Assembly (NCBI RefSeq): GCF_013388945.1
Contig: NZ_JACAEH010000017.1
Span: forward strand, 1-57,476
DNA: 57,476 bases
From: Nitrososphaera sp.
GTDB lineage: Archaea > Thermoproteota > Nitrososphaeria > Nitrososphaerales > Nitrososphaeraceae
Direction of reading: 5' to 3'
The notes under the pieces were generated by a model, which was not told the origin of the DNA, made no database searches, and saw only the letters and a program-made list of their open reading frames with translations. Below, piece by piece: positions 32,193 to 40,007 of this stretch. The number at the start of each line of letters is the position of its first letter. Position 1 is the stretch's first letter. The translations under genes and the position numbers were made by a program.

Positions 32193-32540
32193 CTAGCCCT
32201 TTCTCAGGAGCGCCTTTGCCCGCTCTATTATGGCGCTCGGCTCGGGCTTTTCCGCAGACACGATGCCAAGCTCCTGGTCGGGGCCGATGTGTATTATAGT
32301 CACGCGCATGTTGCTGTGCTGCAGTATCACGTATTCCGTGGGCCCGGCAAAGTCCTCGTTTGTCTTGGGTATGCTTGCCATTATGTGGATCTGCAAAAGT
32401 ATCTTGAACAGCCGCTCCTTGTCAGGGGCCTGCGCGCCGGGCTTTGCCGCAAGTGCAACCAGCAAGCCCTTGTCCACGACGAACGCGGCGATGACGTCGC
32501 GGATCTGGGAAATCTCCTCGCAAAGGCGCGAGTAATCCAT
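32193..32540 (-). CDS. Roadblock-like DUF6659-type protein (paralogue 2)
   Basis: This 115-residue soluble protein has a helix (YSRLCEEISQIRDVIAAFVV), a strand pair with VDKGLLVALAAKPG, and a helix with KERLFKILLQIHIMASIPKTN. The end is TEYVILQHSNMRVTIIHIG and a C-terminal helix. The central 'LLQ...GIP/ASIPKTNE' and the strand after it match the protein at 39214 closely, and the general plan matches 14972. The fold is roadblock/profilin-like and its function unknown. A TATA-like CTTATTTAACG lies 27 bases before the ATG. It diverges from pcn. Confidence 0.7.
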   Translation of the reverse strand: MDYSRLCEEISQIRDVIAAFVVDKGLLVALAAKPGAQAPDKERLFKILLQIHIMASIPKTNEDFAGPTEYVILQHSNMRVTIIHIGPDQELGIVSAEKPEPSAIIERAKALLRKG

Positions 32541-32633
32541 GCAAGTGACACTGCGCTGACGTTAAATAAGATTTTGGCAGCGGCTCTTGAATAGCAATGT
32601 TTAAAATTGGACCGGGCTCTCACATACCATAAT

Positions 32634-33386
32634 TTGGTGTTTGTAGCCCGGACAAAGTCCCCTGAAGAATGGAAAGCTGTCGCTTCCGCCATATCCACGC
32701 TGGTGGACGAGGCCACGTTTGAGGCCACCGCGGAGGGCATCTCGTTCCGCGGCATGGACCCGTCGCACATCGCGCTTATCGACATCTACTGGCCCAACCA
32801 CGCGTTTGAGCGCTATGAGTGCGACAGCGCAGTCAAGTTCGGGATCCGCGTCGACGAGTTTTCCAAGCTGGTCAAGCGCGCCGACAAGAAGGACGTCGTC
32901 GAGATATCGCTTGGCGACGACAGCATGCTGCACGTCAAGATGCAGAACGGCTACAGGCGCGAGTACAAGACGCGGCTAATAGAAAGCTCGGCAAGCTCGA
33001 CGCCACTTCCAAAGCTGAACTTCAACGCCAAAGTCGTGCTTTCAGCTACGGCGTTTGACAAGGTTCTGTCAGACGTGCAGGTAGTGTCAGAGTTTGTGTC
33101 CCTTGATTCAAAGTCAGGTAGGATAACCTTTGCGGGCAGGGGCGACTCGGGTGAGGCAGACGTCTCGCTTGAGGCAGGAAACGAGGGGCTTGAAGAGCTT
33201 GCAGTCAAGGAGGACAGCAAGGCCACCTACAGCCTCGACTATCTGAGCAAGATAACAAAGGCAGTAATAGCGATGGGCGGTTCTGTCACCGCCGAGTATT
33301 CAAGCAAGATGCCTCTAAGGCTCGAATTTAAAATTGCAAACGTAGGCCGCATACATTTCTATTTAGCACCCCGGGTCCAAGACTGA
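32634..33386 (+). CDS. pcn: DNA sliding clamp PCNA
   Basis: This 250-residue PCNA has both clamp domains. Domain 1 begins VFVARTKSPEEWKAVASAIS and contains GISFRGMDPSHIALIDIYWP. Domain 2 has VSEFVSLDSKSGRITFAGRG. The interdomain connector lies around residue 120 and the C-terminus is LRLEFKIANVGRIHFYLAPR. It encircles DNA and tethers polymerases, Fen1 and ligase. The TATA box TTTAAAATT (about 32600) predicts a transcription start near 32630, so I choose TTG at 32634 rather than the in-frame TTG at 32607, which lies inside the promoter. The aspartate kinase gene follows after six bases. Confidence 0.93.
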   Translation: MVFVARTKSPEEWKAVASAISTLVDEATFEATAEGISFRGMDPSHIALIDIYWPNHAFERYECDSAVKFGIRVDEFSKLVKRADKKDVVEISLGDDSMLHVKMQNGYRREYKTRLIESSASSTPLPKLNFNAKVVLSATAFDKVLSDVQVVSEFVSLDSKSGRITFAGRGDSGEADVSLEAGNEGLEELAVKEDSKATYSLDYLSKITKAVIAMGGSVTAEYSSKMPLRLEFKIANVGRIHFYLAPRVQD

Positions 33387-33392
33387 TAGCCC

Positions 33393-34802
33393 ATGATGTT
33401 CGTGATGAAGTTTGGCGGCACGGCGGTGGACTCGGCCGGCAAGGTCAAGCATGTGGCAAAGCTGATAAAATCGTACAAGGACAGGGGCGACGGAGTAGTC
33501 TGCGTCGTTTCGGCAGTCAGGGGAATGACCGACGGCCTGCTTGCGATAGCAGAGAGCGTAAGGCGCGGCGACAGGGCGTCGATAGAGGATTTCGTGAAAA
33601 AGGCGCTCAACACGCATGTTGACATCGCGACCGGCGCGATTTCGGACAAAAAGCTGAGGCAGGGCGCGCTTGCAGAGGTAAAGAGGACGGTAGGCGAGCT
33701 GCAGGACGTGCTTTCAGGCATCGTGCTTCTGGGCGAGGTCACGCCCAAGTCGCTTGACTACCTGATGTCGTTTGGCGAGCGCCTGTCGGCGCCCATCGTG
33801 TCGTTTGCGCTGCGCGACATCGGGGTCGACTCGGAATTCCTTACGGGCAAGGACGCCGGCATTGTCACCGATTCCAATTTCGGCGAGGCAAGGCCGCTCA
33901 TGGACACTACAAAACTTCGCGTGAACCACAGGCTTTCTCCCATAACAAAGCGCGGCGCGGTTCCAGTAATTACGGGCTTTATCGGCGCTGACCAGCACGG
34001 CAACACCACCACGATTGGGCGCGGGGGCTCCGACTACACCGCCACCATAGTGGCGGCAAGCATCAACGCCGACGAGGTGTGCCTCTGGAGCGACGTGGAC
34101 GGCCTGATGACTGCCGACCCCAAGCTGGTCAAGACCGCCAAAGTCCTGAAGGAGGTCTCTTTTGCAGAGGCGATGGAGATGGCGCTCTTTGGAGCCAAGT
34201 ACATGCACCCAAGGGCGCTTGAGCCTGTGATGGACACGAAAATACCGATCCGCATACGCAACACGTTCAACGTAAAGCACCCCGGGACTGTGATAACTCA
34301 GGAGCCGAGCAGGGACTCGCGGAGGATTGTAAAGTCTGTGAGCGCAATCAGGCATACCGCGCTCATCGACGTGAGCGGGGGCGGCATGGTGGGCGCGCCC
34401 GGAACTGCCGCAAAGATATTCGACGCGCTTGCGAAAAACAGGGTCAACATAATGATGATATCGCAGAGCCCGTCGGAGTCGAGCATCTCGATGGTCGTGA
34501 GAAAGAGCGACCTTGACAAGGCGACTACGACGCTTGAGCTGAGCCTGCTTGGGCGCGTGATAAAGAAGATAAACGTGAGCGACGACGTCGCGGTCATCGC
34601 AGTCGTGGGCTCCGGGATGCGCGGCATAAAGGGGGTAGCCGCAAAGGTGTTTGGCGCTGTCGCAAAGCACAACGTCAACGTCATAATGATAGCCCAGGGC
34701 TCGTCTGAGCTTAACCTGGCGTTTGTCGTAAACGACAAGGATTGCGAAAAGGCAGTCGGCGCGCTGCATGAAGAGTTTGGGCTTGGAAAAGCGCGCGGCT
34801 AG
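33393..34802 (+). CDS. Aspartate kinase with two ACT domains
   Basis: This 469-residue enzyme phosphorylates aspartate, the first step towards lysine, threonine and methionine. The kinase domain shows MKFGGTAVDSAGKV at the start, PVITGFIGADQHGNTTTIGRGGSDYTA as catalytic and nucleotide loop, and WSDVDGLMTADP. Two ACT repeats occupy about 315-465 (LIDVSGGGMVGAPGTAAKIF and AVVGSGMRGIKGVAAKVF), so feedback control by an amino acid is likely. It lies six bases after pcn and may be co-transcribed with it. It ends in a four-base overlap with the convergent PH-SHOCT gene. Confidence 0.92.
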   Translation: MMFVMKFGGTAVDSAGKVKHVAKLIKSYKDRGDGVVCVVSAVRGMTDGLLAIAESVRRGDRASIEDFVKKALNTHVDIATGAISDKKLRQGALAEVKRTVGELQDVLSGIVLLGEVTPKSLDYLMSFGERLSAPIVSFALRDIGVDSEFLTGKDAGIVTDSNFGEARPLMDTTKLRVNHRLSPITKRGAVPVITGFIGADQHGNTTTIGRGGSDYTATIVAASINADEVCLWSDVDGLMTADPKLVKTAKVLKEVSFAEAMEMALFGAKYMHPRALEPVMDTKIPIRIRNTFNVKHPGTVITQEPSRDSRRIVKSVSAIRHTALIDVSGGGMVGAPGTAAKIFDALAKNRVNIMMISQSPSESSISMVVRKSDLDKATTTLELSLLGRVIKKINVSDDVAVIAVVGSGMRGIKGVAAKVFGAVAKHNVNVIMIAQGSSELNLAFVVNDKDCEKAVGALHEEFGLGKARG

Positions 34803-35314
34803 CCCTGAAGCTCTTTTAATATCTCCGCCTTCAGCTTGGAAAACTCGTCGTCTGTTATCAAGCCCCGCTCCTTCAGCTCCGCTATCCTGCCAAGCTTTTG
34901 CACGGGCGTATCAGGGCTGTTGGATTTCCCGGTATCCCGGCTGTCAGCAGGGCGCGCGAACTCGCCCCTCATCCCCTTGTGGATCATGCCGCTTACCTGC
35001 TGGGCCACTTCCTTGTCCACCGCAGGCAGCCTCACCTCGTCGGACAAAAAGCGCGACTTCAGGAATATCTCTGTCGAAAGTATTCCCCGCTTCAGCCTGA
35101 CGTTGGAGATGTCGACATAGTTCACGTCGACGATGTTTGCCCTCAGCCCGAACAGGCGCGGATCCTTGAAAAGCAGCCGGACGTTTGTGATATAGATGGT
35201 GTTTGGCGTGGTTATCGACCCGCCCGGCCTGAGCCTGCCCTGCTCGGCAGTCATCAGTATCTCTTCTCCTTCAAGCAGCATGCCCTTTATCTCCGGGTCA
35301 AGCTCTGCAGACAT
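34799..35314 (-). CDS. Bacterial-type PH domain protein with C-terminal SHOCT motif
   Basis: This protein of 171 residues contains a PH-like domain (about 15-115: LLEGEEILMTAEQGRL, TPNTIYITNVRLLFKDPRLF, VDISNVRLKRG). A linker leads to a SHOCT motif at the end (LGRIAELKERGLITDDEFSK, LKAEILKEL). SHOCT is a short helical pair often attached to membrane or oligomerizing proteins. The ORF is open to 35461, but the ATG at 35314 lies about 26 bases after GGCTTAAGAG, a TATA-like box, so I take it as the start. The function is unknown. Confidence 0.75.
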   Translation of the reverse strand: MSAELDPEIKGMLLEGEEILMTAEQGRLRPGGSITTPNTIYITNVRLLFKDPRLFGLRANIVDVNYVDISNVRLKRGILSTEIFLKSRFLSDEVRLPAVDKEVAQQVSGMIHKGMRGEFARPADSRDTGKSNSPDTPVQKLGRIAELKERGLITDDEFSKLKAEILKELQG

Positions 35315-35397
35315 CGCTTGCGATGCTCCTTCCAAGCCTCTTAAGCCTTGTAGAGAAAGACAACAGAATCTAGGAATATACCAATGTGCTGCGGCAG

Positions 35398-36132
35398 TCA
35401 GCACGTTACGCTTCCAAGCATTCCTTGCACGTACACTTGCTCTATCGCCCTTGACTCGCATTCTCCTATGCCGGTTATGGGCGTGCCGTTGACGACGCTT
35501 ATCGTGTCAGACATCACGCTTGACTTGTCAGTCGAGTGGCCTAGACCCAGGGCGTGGCCCAGCTCGTGGTTGGCGACTGCCATCAAAAACTCCCTGTCGT
35601 TGATATCGCTCACAATCACGGTTATCTCCGCCCTGACTATCGTGCTCTTGTCCATCAAAAGCCGCGCCCTTGACGGCTCGCCGTTTGGCTGGTGCAGAAA
35701 TATCACGATGTCAGACTCCTCACCGCCCGGCGAGAGGACTGGAACCGAGTCGCCGAACTGGCCCCTTTTTTCCTGCAGGACGGCGTTCCAGCCGGCCGAC
35801 GGGTCGAGCAGGTCCTGCACGAACCTGTCGACAGAGGCCCTGTCAAACTGGTCAGACTCTGCCCATACTGTGATGATGCTTTTGTTCCACGCGCCGTTTG
35901 CAACGATGGTGGCCGGCGCCGGTTCTTGCGCGGGTATTTCCGACACTTCTCTTATCACAAAGTCGCTGGTAAAGTCCCTGACCCGGTACTGGCCCGGATC
36001 CTGCGCGGCCGGGGTGATTTCAGCCTCCTTCCTCTCTCCCACGTCGATGTTTGCAGACAGGAAAACGTAGTATGACATGGCGCCCACGACGGCTGCAAGC
36101 GCGGCTGCAAGCAGGGCGTTTCTGCTGTTTAT
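35398..36132 (-). CDS. Membrane-anchored matrixin-type zinc metallopeptidase (copy a)
   Basis: An N-terminal anchor helix (NALLAAALAAVVGAMSYYVF) precedes a domain with the metzincin zinc motif HELGHALGLGH and a Met-turn-like SSVM, as in M10 peptidases. Catalytic Glu and the three His are intact. The C-terminus (GECESRAIEQVY to SVTC) has two Cys conserved in the paralogue at 42503. No ATG, GTG or TTG lies in a sensible place. The best fit is ATA at 36132, which overlaps the kinase stop as ATAA just like the usual ATGA coupling. An ATG at 36207 deep in the kinase gene is the alternative. It probably acts outside the cell membrane, coupled to the kinase upstream. Confidence 0.75.
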   Translation of the reverse strand: MNSRNALLAAALAAVVGAMSYYVFLSANIDVGERKEAEITPAAQDPGQYRVRDFTSDFVIREVSEIPAQEPAPATIVANGAWNKSIITVWAESDQFDRASVDRFVQDLLDPSAGWNAVLQEKRGQFGDSVPVLSPGGEESDIVIFLHQPNGEPSRARLLMDKSTIVRAEITVIVSDINDREFLMAVANHELGHALGLGHSTDKSSVMSDTISVVNGTPITGIGECESRAIEQVYVQGMLGSVTC

Positions 36133-38009
36133 TCTCCACCACCCGTGGCATTTGCAGGAACCGTGAAGTAGAACGTGGTGCCCTTGCCCGAGTCGCTTTC
36201 GACCCATATCCTGCCCCCGTGCGCCTCGACTATGCCTTTTGAGATGGCAAGCCCCAGGCCGCTCCCGCCCGTCTTTCGCGAAAGCGATGTGTCGACCTGG
36301 TAGAACCTTTTGAACAGGTCGGCCTGCTTTTCCTTGGGTATCCCGATTCCATTGTCCCTGACTGCAAAAGTCACGCTGCCGTCGTTTTGCTTCGCAGAGA
36401 CTTCCACAAAGCCCGTGTTTTCAGGGACGAACTTGATGGCGTTATCCACCAGGTTGTCGAGGACCTGGACTATGCGCGTCATGTCGCACCTGAGCGACGC
36501 GCCACTGTCTGAAAGGTCGTCTATCCTGACGTTTCTCTTACGCGCCTTTTGCAAGTTGTGGTTGACGCTTGTCCTGACAAGGTCCGCGGCCCTTGTGACT
36601 TTGAATGCAAATTTTATTTCCCCAAGCTCCAGCTTGTGGGCGTCAAGTATGTTTGATATGAGAAGCGTGAGCGAGTTGGCTGCGTCTGCCACTATCCCGA
36701 CCTTTTCCTTCTGCTGTGGCGTCAGCTCGCCAAGCGAGCCGTCAAGCAAAAGCTCCGAATACCCCAGGATTGCCACAAGCGGAGTCTTGAGCTCGTGGGT
36801 TATCATGGCAGAGAACTCCTCCTTTTCCCTGTCGATTTCGTGCAGCCGAAGCGATGCCTTTACCAACTCGCCGTTTAAGTGGATGAGCTCCTTGTTGCTT
36901 GACTGGACTTTTTCCGTGCTGCTCTTTATCACCTCGACCATCCGGTTAAAGTTCTGGTGGACTATGCGATATTCCTCGTCGGCGGCCTGCTCGGTTATGG
37001 GCTCGAAAGTCCCGTTTTCCACCTTCTTCATGTGCTTCAAGAGCTGGCGCAGAGGGGTCGTGAAACGCTGCGACATCAGGATGGCCACCATTACGGTGGC
37101 TGCCATCACGCCGGCTGTCAGCAGCATAAAGTCGTCCTGCAGGACAAATATCGGAGACAGGACCTCCTGTGCATCCTGCTCGGCTATCACCACGATTCCA
37201 AGCTCGGGTATGCACTTTGAGGCGCCGTAGACAGAAACGCCCCGGTAGTCTGCATACTGGACGCCTTCCAGCTCGACCCGGTTGTCAAAGCACTCACGCA
37301 CCGCAAGCGTGTCGACGCGCACCGGGACCTCGCTTACAAACCTCGACGGGCTGAGCATAATGCCGTCCCTGCCGACAATATAGGTCTCGCCAGTCTGCCC
37401 GAGGTTGGTGTGATCGCCAAGCACCGTGTGCAGCGTGTTGATGTCCCTTGTAACGACAAGCATCCCCCGGTACTCCTCGCCGGCAAACACCGACCTGACA
37501 GGCGACACAACTATCATTTCAGGCTCTTGGCGCTCGTCGTCAAATTCTAAAAGATAGAATGCCCTTTCCAGCCCCTCCGGGAATACGGCCGCGTCATCTA
37601 TGGTGGCACCGAGCAGGGGCGACGTGCCAAGAAAGACGGTCCCGTTTTCGTCTGCCATGCTTATCTCGTAATAGCCTCCCGCAACAGACGACCCTGTCGT
37701 GAACCGGTTGAACCCTTCGTAGAGAAATTCCTCTTCCAGGCTTGCCCTCTCGCCGGGGGCAAGTGCATATTCTGTCCCTTCCAGATAGTGTGCAAGGAGC
37801 AGTTTCTGGGCAGGGGTTTCCTGCGCCGCGGCAGAGACCTGCCTCAGAGTCGAGTCGGAAATGCCTGTTATGGCCCTTGCACGATCGTCAACGATTGCCT
37901 TGAGCGCGTGCCGGGCATTTTCCTGGATTAGGGCCTCTGCCCGAAAGTACGCGACGGCAGACAGCGTCCCTATCGATATTATGGATACCAGGATTGCAAA
38001 GGTGAACAC
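36129..38009 (-). CDS. Membrane sensor histidine kinase 1 (Cache-HAMP-HisKA-HATPase)
   Basis: A 626-residue kinase. Helix 1 (about 3-21) and helix 2 (about 300-320) frame an extracytoplasmic Cache-like sensor that includes GQTGETYIVGRDG and a Cys pair (RECF, SKCI). A HAMP-like stretch follows (TPLRQLLKHMKKVENGTFEP). The kinase core has the H-box MITHELKTPLVAILGYSELL, the N-box DNLVDNAIKFV, G1 DNGIGIP and G2 GGSGLGLAIS. The start is GTG. It is followed with a four-base overlap by the peptidase gene, and the whole sensor is closely similar to that of kinase 2 at 43257. The partner regulator may be the REC protein divergently encoded at 38328. Confidence 0.9.
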   Translation of the reverse strand: MFTFAILVSIISIGTLSAVAYFRAEALIQENARHALKAIVDDRARAITGISDSTLRQVSAAAQETPAQKLLLAHYLEGTEYALAPGERASLEEEFLYEGFNRFTTGSSVAGGYYEISMADENGTVFLGTSPLLGATIDDAAVFPEGLERAFYLLEFDDERQEPEMIVVSPVRSVFAGEEYRGMLVVTRDINTLHTVLGDHTNLGQTGETYIVGRDGIMLSPSRFVSEVPVRVDTLAVRECFDNRVELEGVQYADYRGVSVYGASKCIPELGIVVIAEQDAQEVLSPIFVLQDDFMLLTAGVMAATVMVAILMSQRFTTPLRQLLKHMKKVENGTFEPITEQAADEEYRIVHQNFNRMVEVIKSSTEKVQSSNKELIHLNGELVKASLRLHEIDREKEEFSAMITHELKTPLVAILGYSELLLDGSLGELTPQQKEKVGIVADAANSLTLLISNILDAHKLELGEIKFAFKVTRAADLVRTSVNHNLQKARKRNVRIDDLSDSGASLRCDMTRIVQVLDNLVDNAIKFVPENTGFVEVSAKQNDGSVTFAVRDNGIGIPKEKQADLFKRFYQVDTSLSRKTGGSGLGLAISKGIVEAHGGRIWVESDSGKGTTFYFTVPANATGGGE

Positions 38010-38327
38010 CTTTGACCTGATGCTCGAGAGGAACCTAGGCGTCTGGCAGCACCCCTGTCAAAGTTCGACGGCTGTCTGTAGCCATGTCTTCAAATCCGGG
38101 TATTCCCGGAGGATATTTACGATCCCGGAATTCTTTGCCATGCAGTGCAGTTGCAGGGCAAAACCTGAAAACATACTGCCCAGAGTAATATGCAGGCTCT
38201 TTCTGTCCACTATCGGGCATTTGCGCCAGAGGCGGTGTCAAGCCTGGATACGGGTACAGATGTCGATTTTTATCAGATTGCGTGACAAAGCCCTTTTGTA
38301 GCCGCACTGTACTACATTACAGCAATC
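38010..38327. other. Intergenic region between divergent kinase 1 and REC-output genes
   Basis: About 318 bases hold no convincing gene. An open frame on the minus strand (38035-38307) has no family resemblance and unlikely composition. A TATA-like GTAAATAT on the minus strand near 38114-38121 and sequences before the TTG at 38328 may be promoters for the two divergent genes. Nothing else is visible. Confidence 0.4.
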
Positions 38328-39239
38328 TTGGCAAAAATACTGGCAATAGACGACTCGGAGTACAACACCCAGCTGATAAAAGACATCCTTGCCACAAGGA
38401 ACCACGCAGTCGAGACCGCGTCCTCAGGGGCGGAGGGGCTTGAAAAATATGCGGCGTTTAGGCCCGACGTTGTACTGCTCGACCTTGCCATGCCCGGGAT
38501 GGACGGCAGGGAGGTGCTCGAGCGCCTGATGAAAGTGGACGATAACGCCTGCGTGGTGATGGTCTCGGCGGTGGGCAACAGGCAGATACTTGAAAGCTGC
38601 ATACAAAAGGGCGCAATAGGCTACGTCGAAAAGCCGTTTTCAGTCAGGCACCTTGCTTCAGTAGTCGCGTCGGTAATAGCAGGCAAGGCTTATCCAAAGA
38701 TATTTGCGCTCCTGTCCCTTGTGACAAGCAGGACCGAGAAGAAGGTCCAGGACGTGCTTGGGAGCGCGGCCACGCTCAGGCTTGCAGGCATGAGCATCGC
38801 CGGCGCGCAGAGCCCGGACCTTGAATTCAGGTCAAGGTTTGCAGACAGGTCGTCGATGCACATGCAGCAGGGAACGGCCATCTTTTTCAACAAGTTTTCC
38901 GACGACAGGACAGGCGTGATAGCGTCGCTTGTGCGCGACGAGGACATGGACGTCATCCTGGGCGACGCGCTTTACGAAAAATCGCCGGGCAGGTACAGGG
39001 TGGGTTCGGACTTTTTTTCCCTGATAAACAGCAGGTTCCTTTCAGAGATATCAGAGCACAAGAGAGTCGATCTAAGGCCTGACAGGGCGGAATTCCACGT
39101 CGTCAGCCAGGGCGATAGGTTCTGGGAGTCGCTTGTGGCAGAATATCCAAGGTCGTGTGTAGCGACGCTTGAGATGTTCTACTACGGCAAGGCCGTAGAG
39201 TTTGAGGTGCACGTCAGCTCCGACTCTGACCTGTTCTGA
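38328..39239 (+). CDS. Response regulator with CheC/CheX-like output domain (copy 1)
   Basis: A 303-residue protein with an N-terminal receiver domain. The acidic pair is IDDSE, the phosphoacceptor is VVLLDLAMPGMDG (about residue 49), then MVSA and the lysine in VEKPF. A C-terminal domain (about 150-300) is soluble and of alpha/beta type: QQGTAIFFNKFSDDRTGVIA, SDFFSLINSRFLSEISE, EMFYYGKAVEFEVHV. The layout resembles CheC/CheX-type or thaumarchaeal output domains, but I cannot fix the family. The protein at 47827 has the same architecture. The start is TTG at 38328. It is probably phosphorylated by kinase 1, encoded divergently. Confidence 0.75.
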   Translation: MAKILAIDDSEYNTQLIKDILATRNHAVETASSGAEGLEKYAAFRPDVVLLDLAMPGMDGREVLERLMKVDDNACVVMVSAVGNRQILESCIQKGAIGYVEKPFSVRHLASVVASVIAGKAYPKIFALLSLVTSRTEKKVQDVLGSAATLRLAGMSIAGAQSPDLEFRSRFADRSSMHMQQGTAIFFNKFSDDRTGVIASLVRDEDMDVILGDALYEKSPGRYRVGSDFFSLINSRFLSEISEHKRVDLRPDRAEFHVVSQGDRFWESLVAEYPRSCVATLEMFYYGKAVEFEVHVSSDSDLF

Positions 39240-39603
39240 CTGCCACGTCCTGGATAGCGCGCTGGACATTCTGTATCAGCTGGTGCGTGTAAGGGCCGGC
39301 GACTGACACCACCATCACGTGCCCGCCTTCAAGAGGAAACAGTATGTGGTCGCCCGAGCCGTGGTTCACGACCACGTACCCGACCTTGCCAAACGCCTTC
39401 TCGTTTGTCCGGGGTATGCCCACCAGCAGGTCGAGCTGAAGCAGTATCTTGTCAAGCGCCTTTCCCTCCGGAATGAATATGCCCGGCCTGACGCGGCTTG
39501 CCAGAACCTTTCCCCGCGAAAGCACTGCAGATACAATGATTGACGGGGCAAGCCCTGCGACGCCCTCGCACAGCGATTCATATTCTCGGGTCACCAAGTC
39601 CAT
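39214..39603 (-). CDS. Roadblock-like DUF6659-type protein (paralogue 3)
   Basis: A 129-residue soluble protein with IIVSAVLSRGKVLASRVRPG, KALDKILLQLDLLVGIPRTN and VGYVVVNHGSGDHILFPLEG. It follows the helix-strand pattern of the paralogue at 32193. The ATG at 39603 lies 27 bases after GGCTATATCC, so it is leaderless. The longer open frame to 39813 is not needed. The last 26 bases overlap the end of the REC-output gene on the other strand. Family members near signalling genes suggest a regulatory role, but none is established. Confidence 0.7.
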   Translation of the reverse strand: MDLVTREYESLCEGVAGLAPSIIVSAVLSRGKVLASRVRPGIFIPEGKALDKILLQLDLLVGIPRTNEKAFGKVGYVVVNHGSGDHILFPLEGGHVMVVSVAGPYTHQLIQNVQRAIQDVAVRTGQSRS

Positions 39604-39700
39604 GCGTGGCTGGCATCGCCGGAGGATATAGCCTGCAGGCGTACACTGCCATGCACCGCATACGCCCCGGTAATATGCTATAGTGCAGTACAGCCTCCTG

Positions 39701-39958
39701 ATGATGGGCCAGCAAAAGAGCGTGACAAGCGGCCGCCTGAGGCAGACGCTACTGGGCCTGGAGGACATAATCGGCATGAGCGTGACAGAGACGATAATCG
39801 AGAACTTGAACATGAAGGGTGTGTCCTACGCCCTGAACTGCGACAATATTGTTTATCACAAAAGCGAGATCACAGGCGCGTTTGAAGAGATGCTGGGTCC
39901 GGAGATAGCAGCGCTATTGACGGGGCACCTTGCAAGGCAGTGCGAGGAATTGTGCTAG
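39701..39958 (+). CDS. Small hypothetical protein upstream of phaC
   Basis: A protein of 85 residues with a helical N-terminus (RLRQTLLGLEDIIGMSVTET), then NMKGVSYALNCDNIVYHKSE and a helix EMLGPEIAALLTGHLARQCE. It is soluble with three Cys. A TATA-like TAATATGCTATAG precedes the ATG at 39701 by 27 or so bases, preferred over the GTG at 39683. The pattern resembles small output or regulatory domains of this lineage, without a firm family. PHA synthase starts 50 bases downstream with its own TATA box. Confidence 0.5.
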   Translation: MMGQQKSVTSGRLRQTLLGLEDIIGMSVTETIIENLNMKGVSYALNCDNIVYHKSEITGAFEEMLGPEIAALLTGHLARQCEELC

Positions 39959-40007
39959 GACTGCACTTGCCGCATTTCTTATTAGTTCTGGGGACGTCAT
40001 AAGCCGC

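Noticed and set aside
33714-34769. 351-residue minus-strand frame antisense to aspartate kinase
   Set aside because: It mirrors codon bias of a strongly conserved GC-rich gene, has no family resemblance, and is rich in Arg, His and Cys as antisense shadows are.
38035-38307. 90-residue minus-strand frame between kinase 1 and the REC-output gene
   Set aside because: No family, no promoter at the right distance, and composition unlike neighbouring proteins; treated as intergenic.
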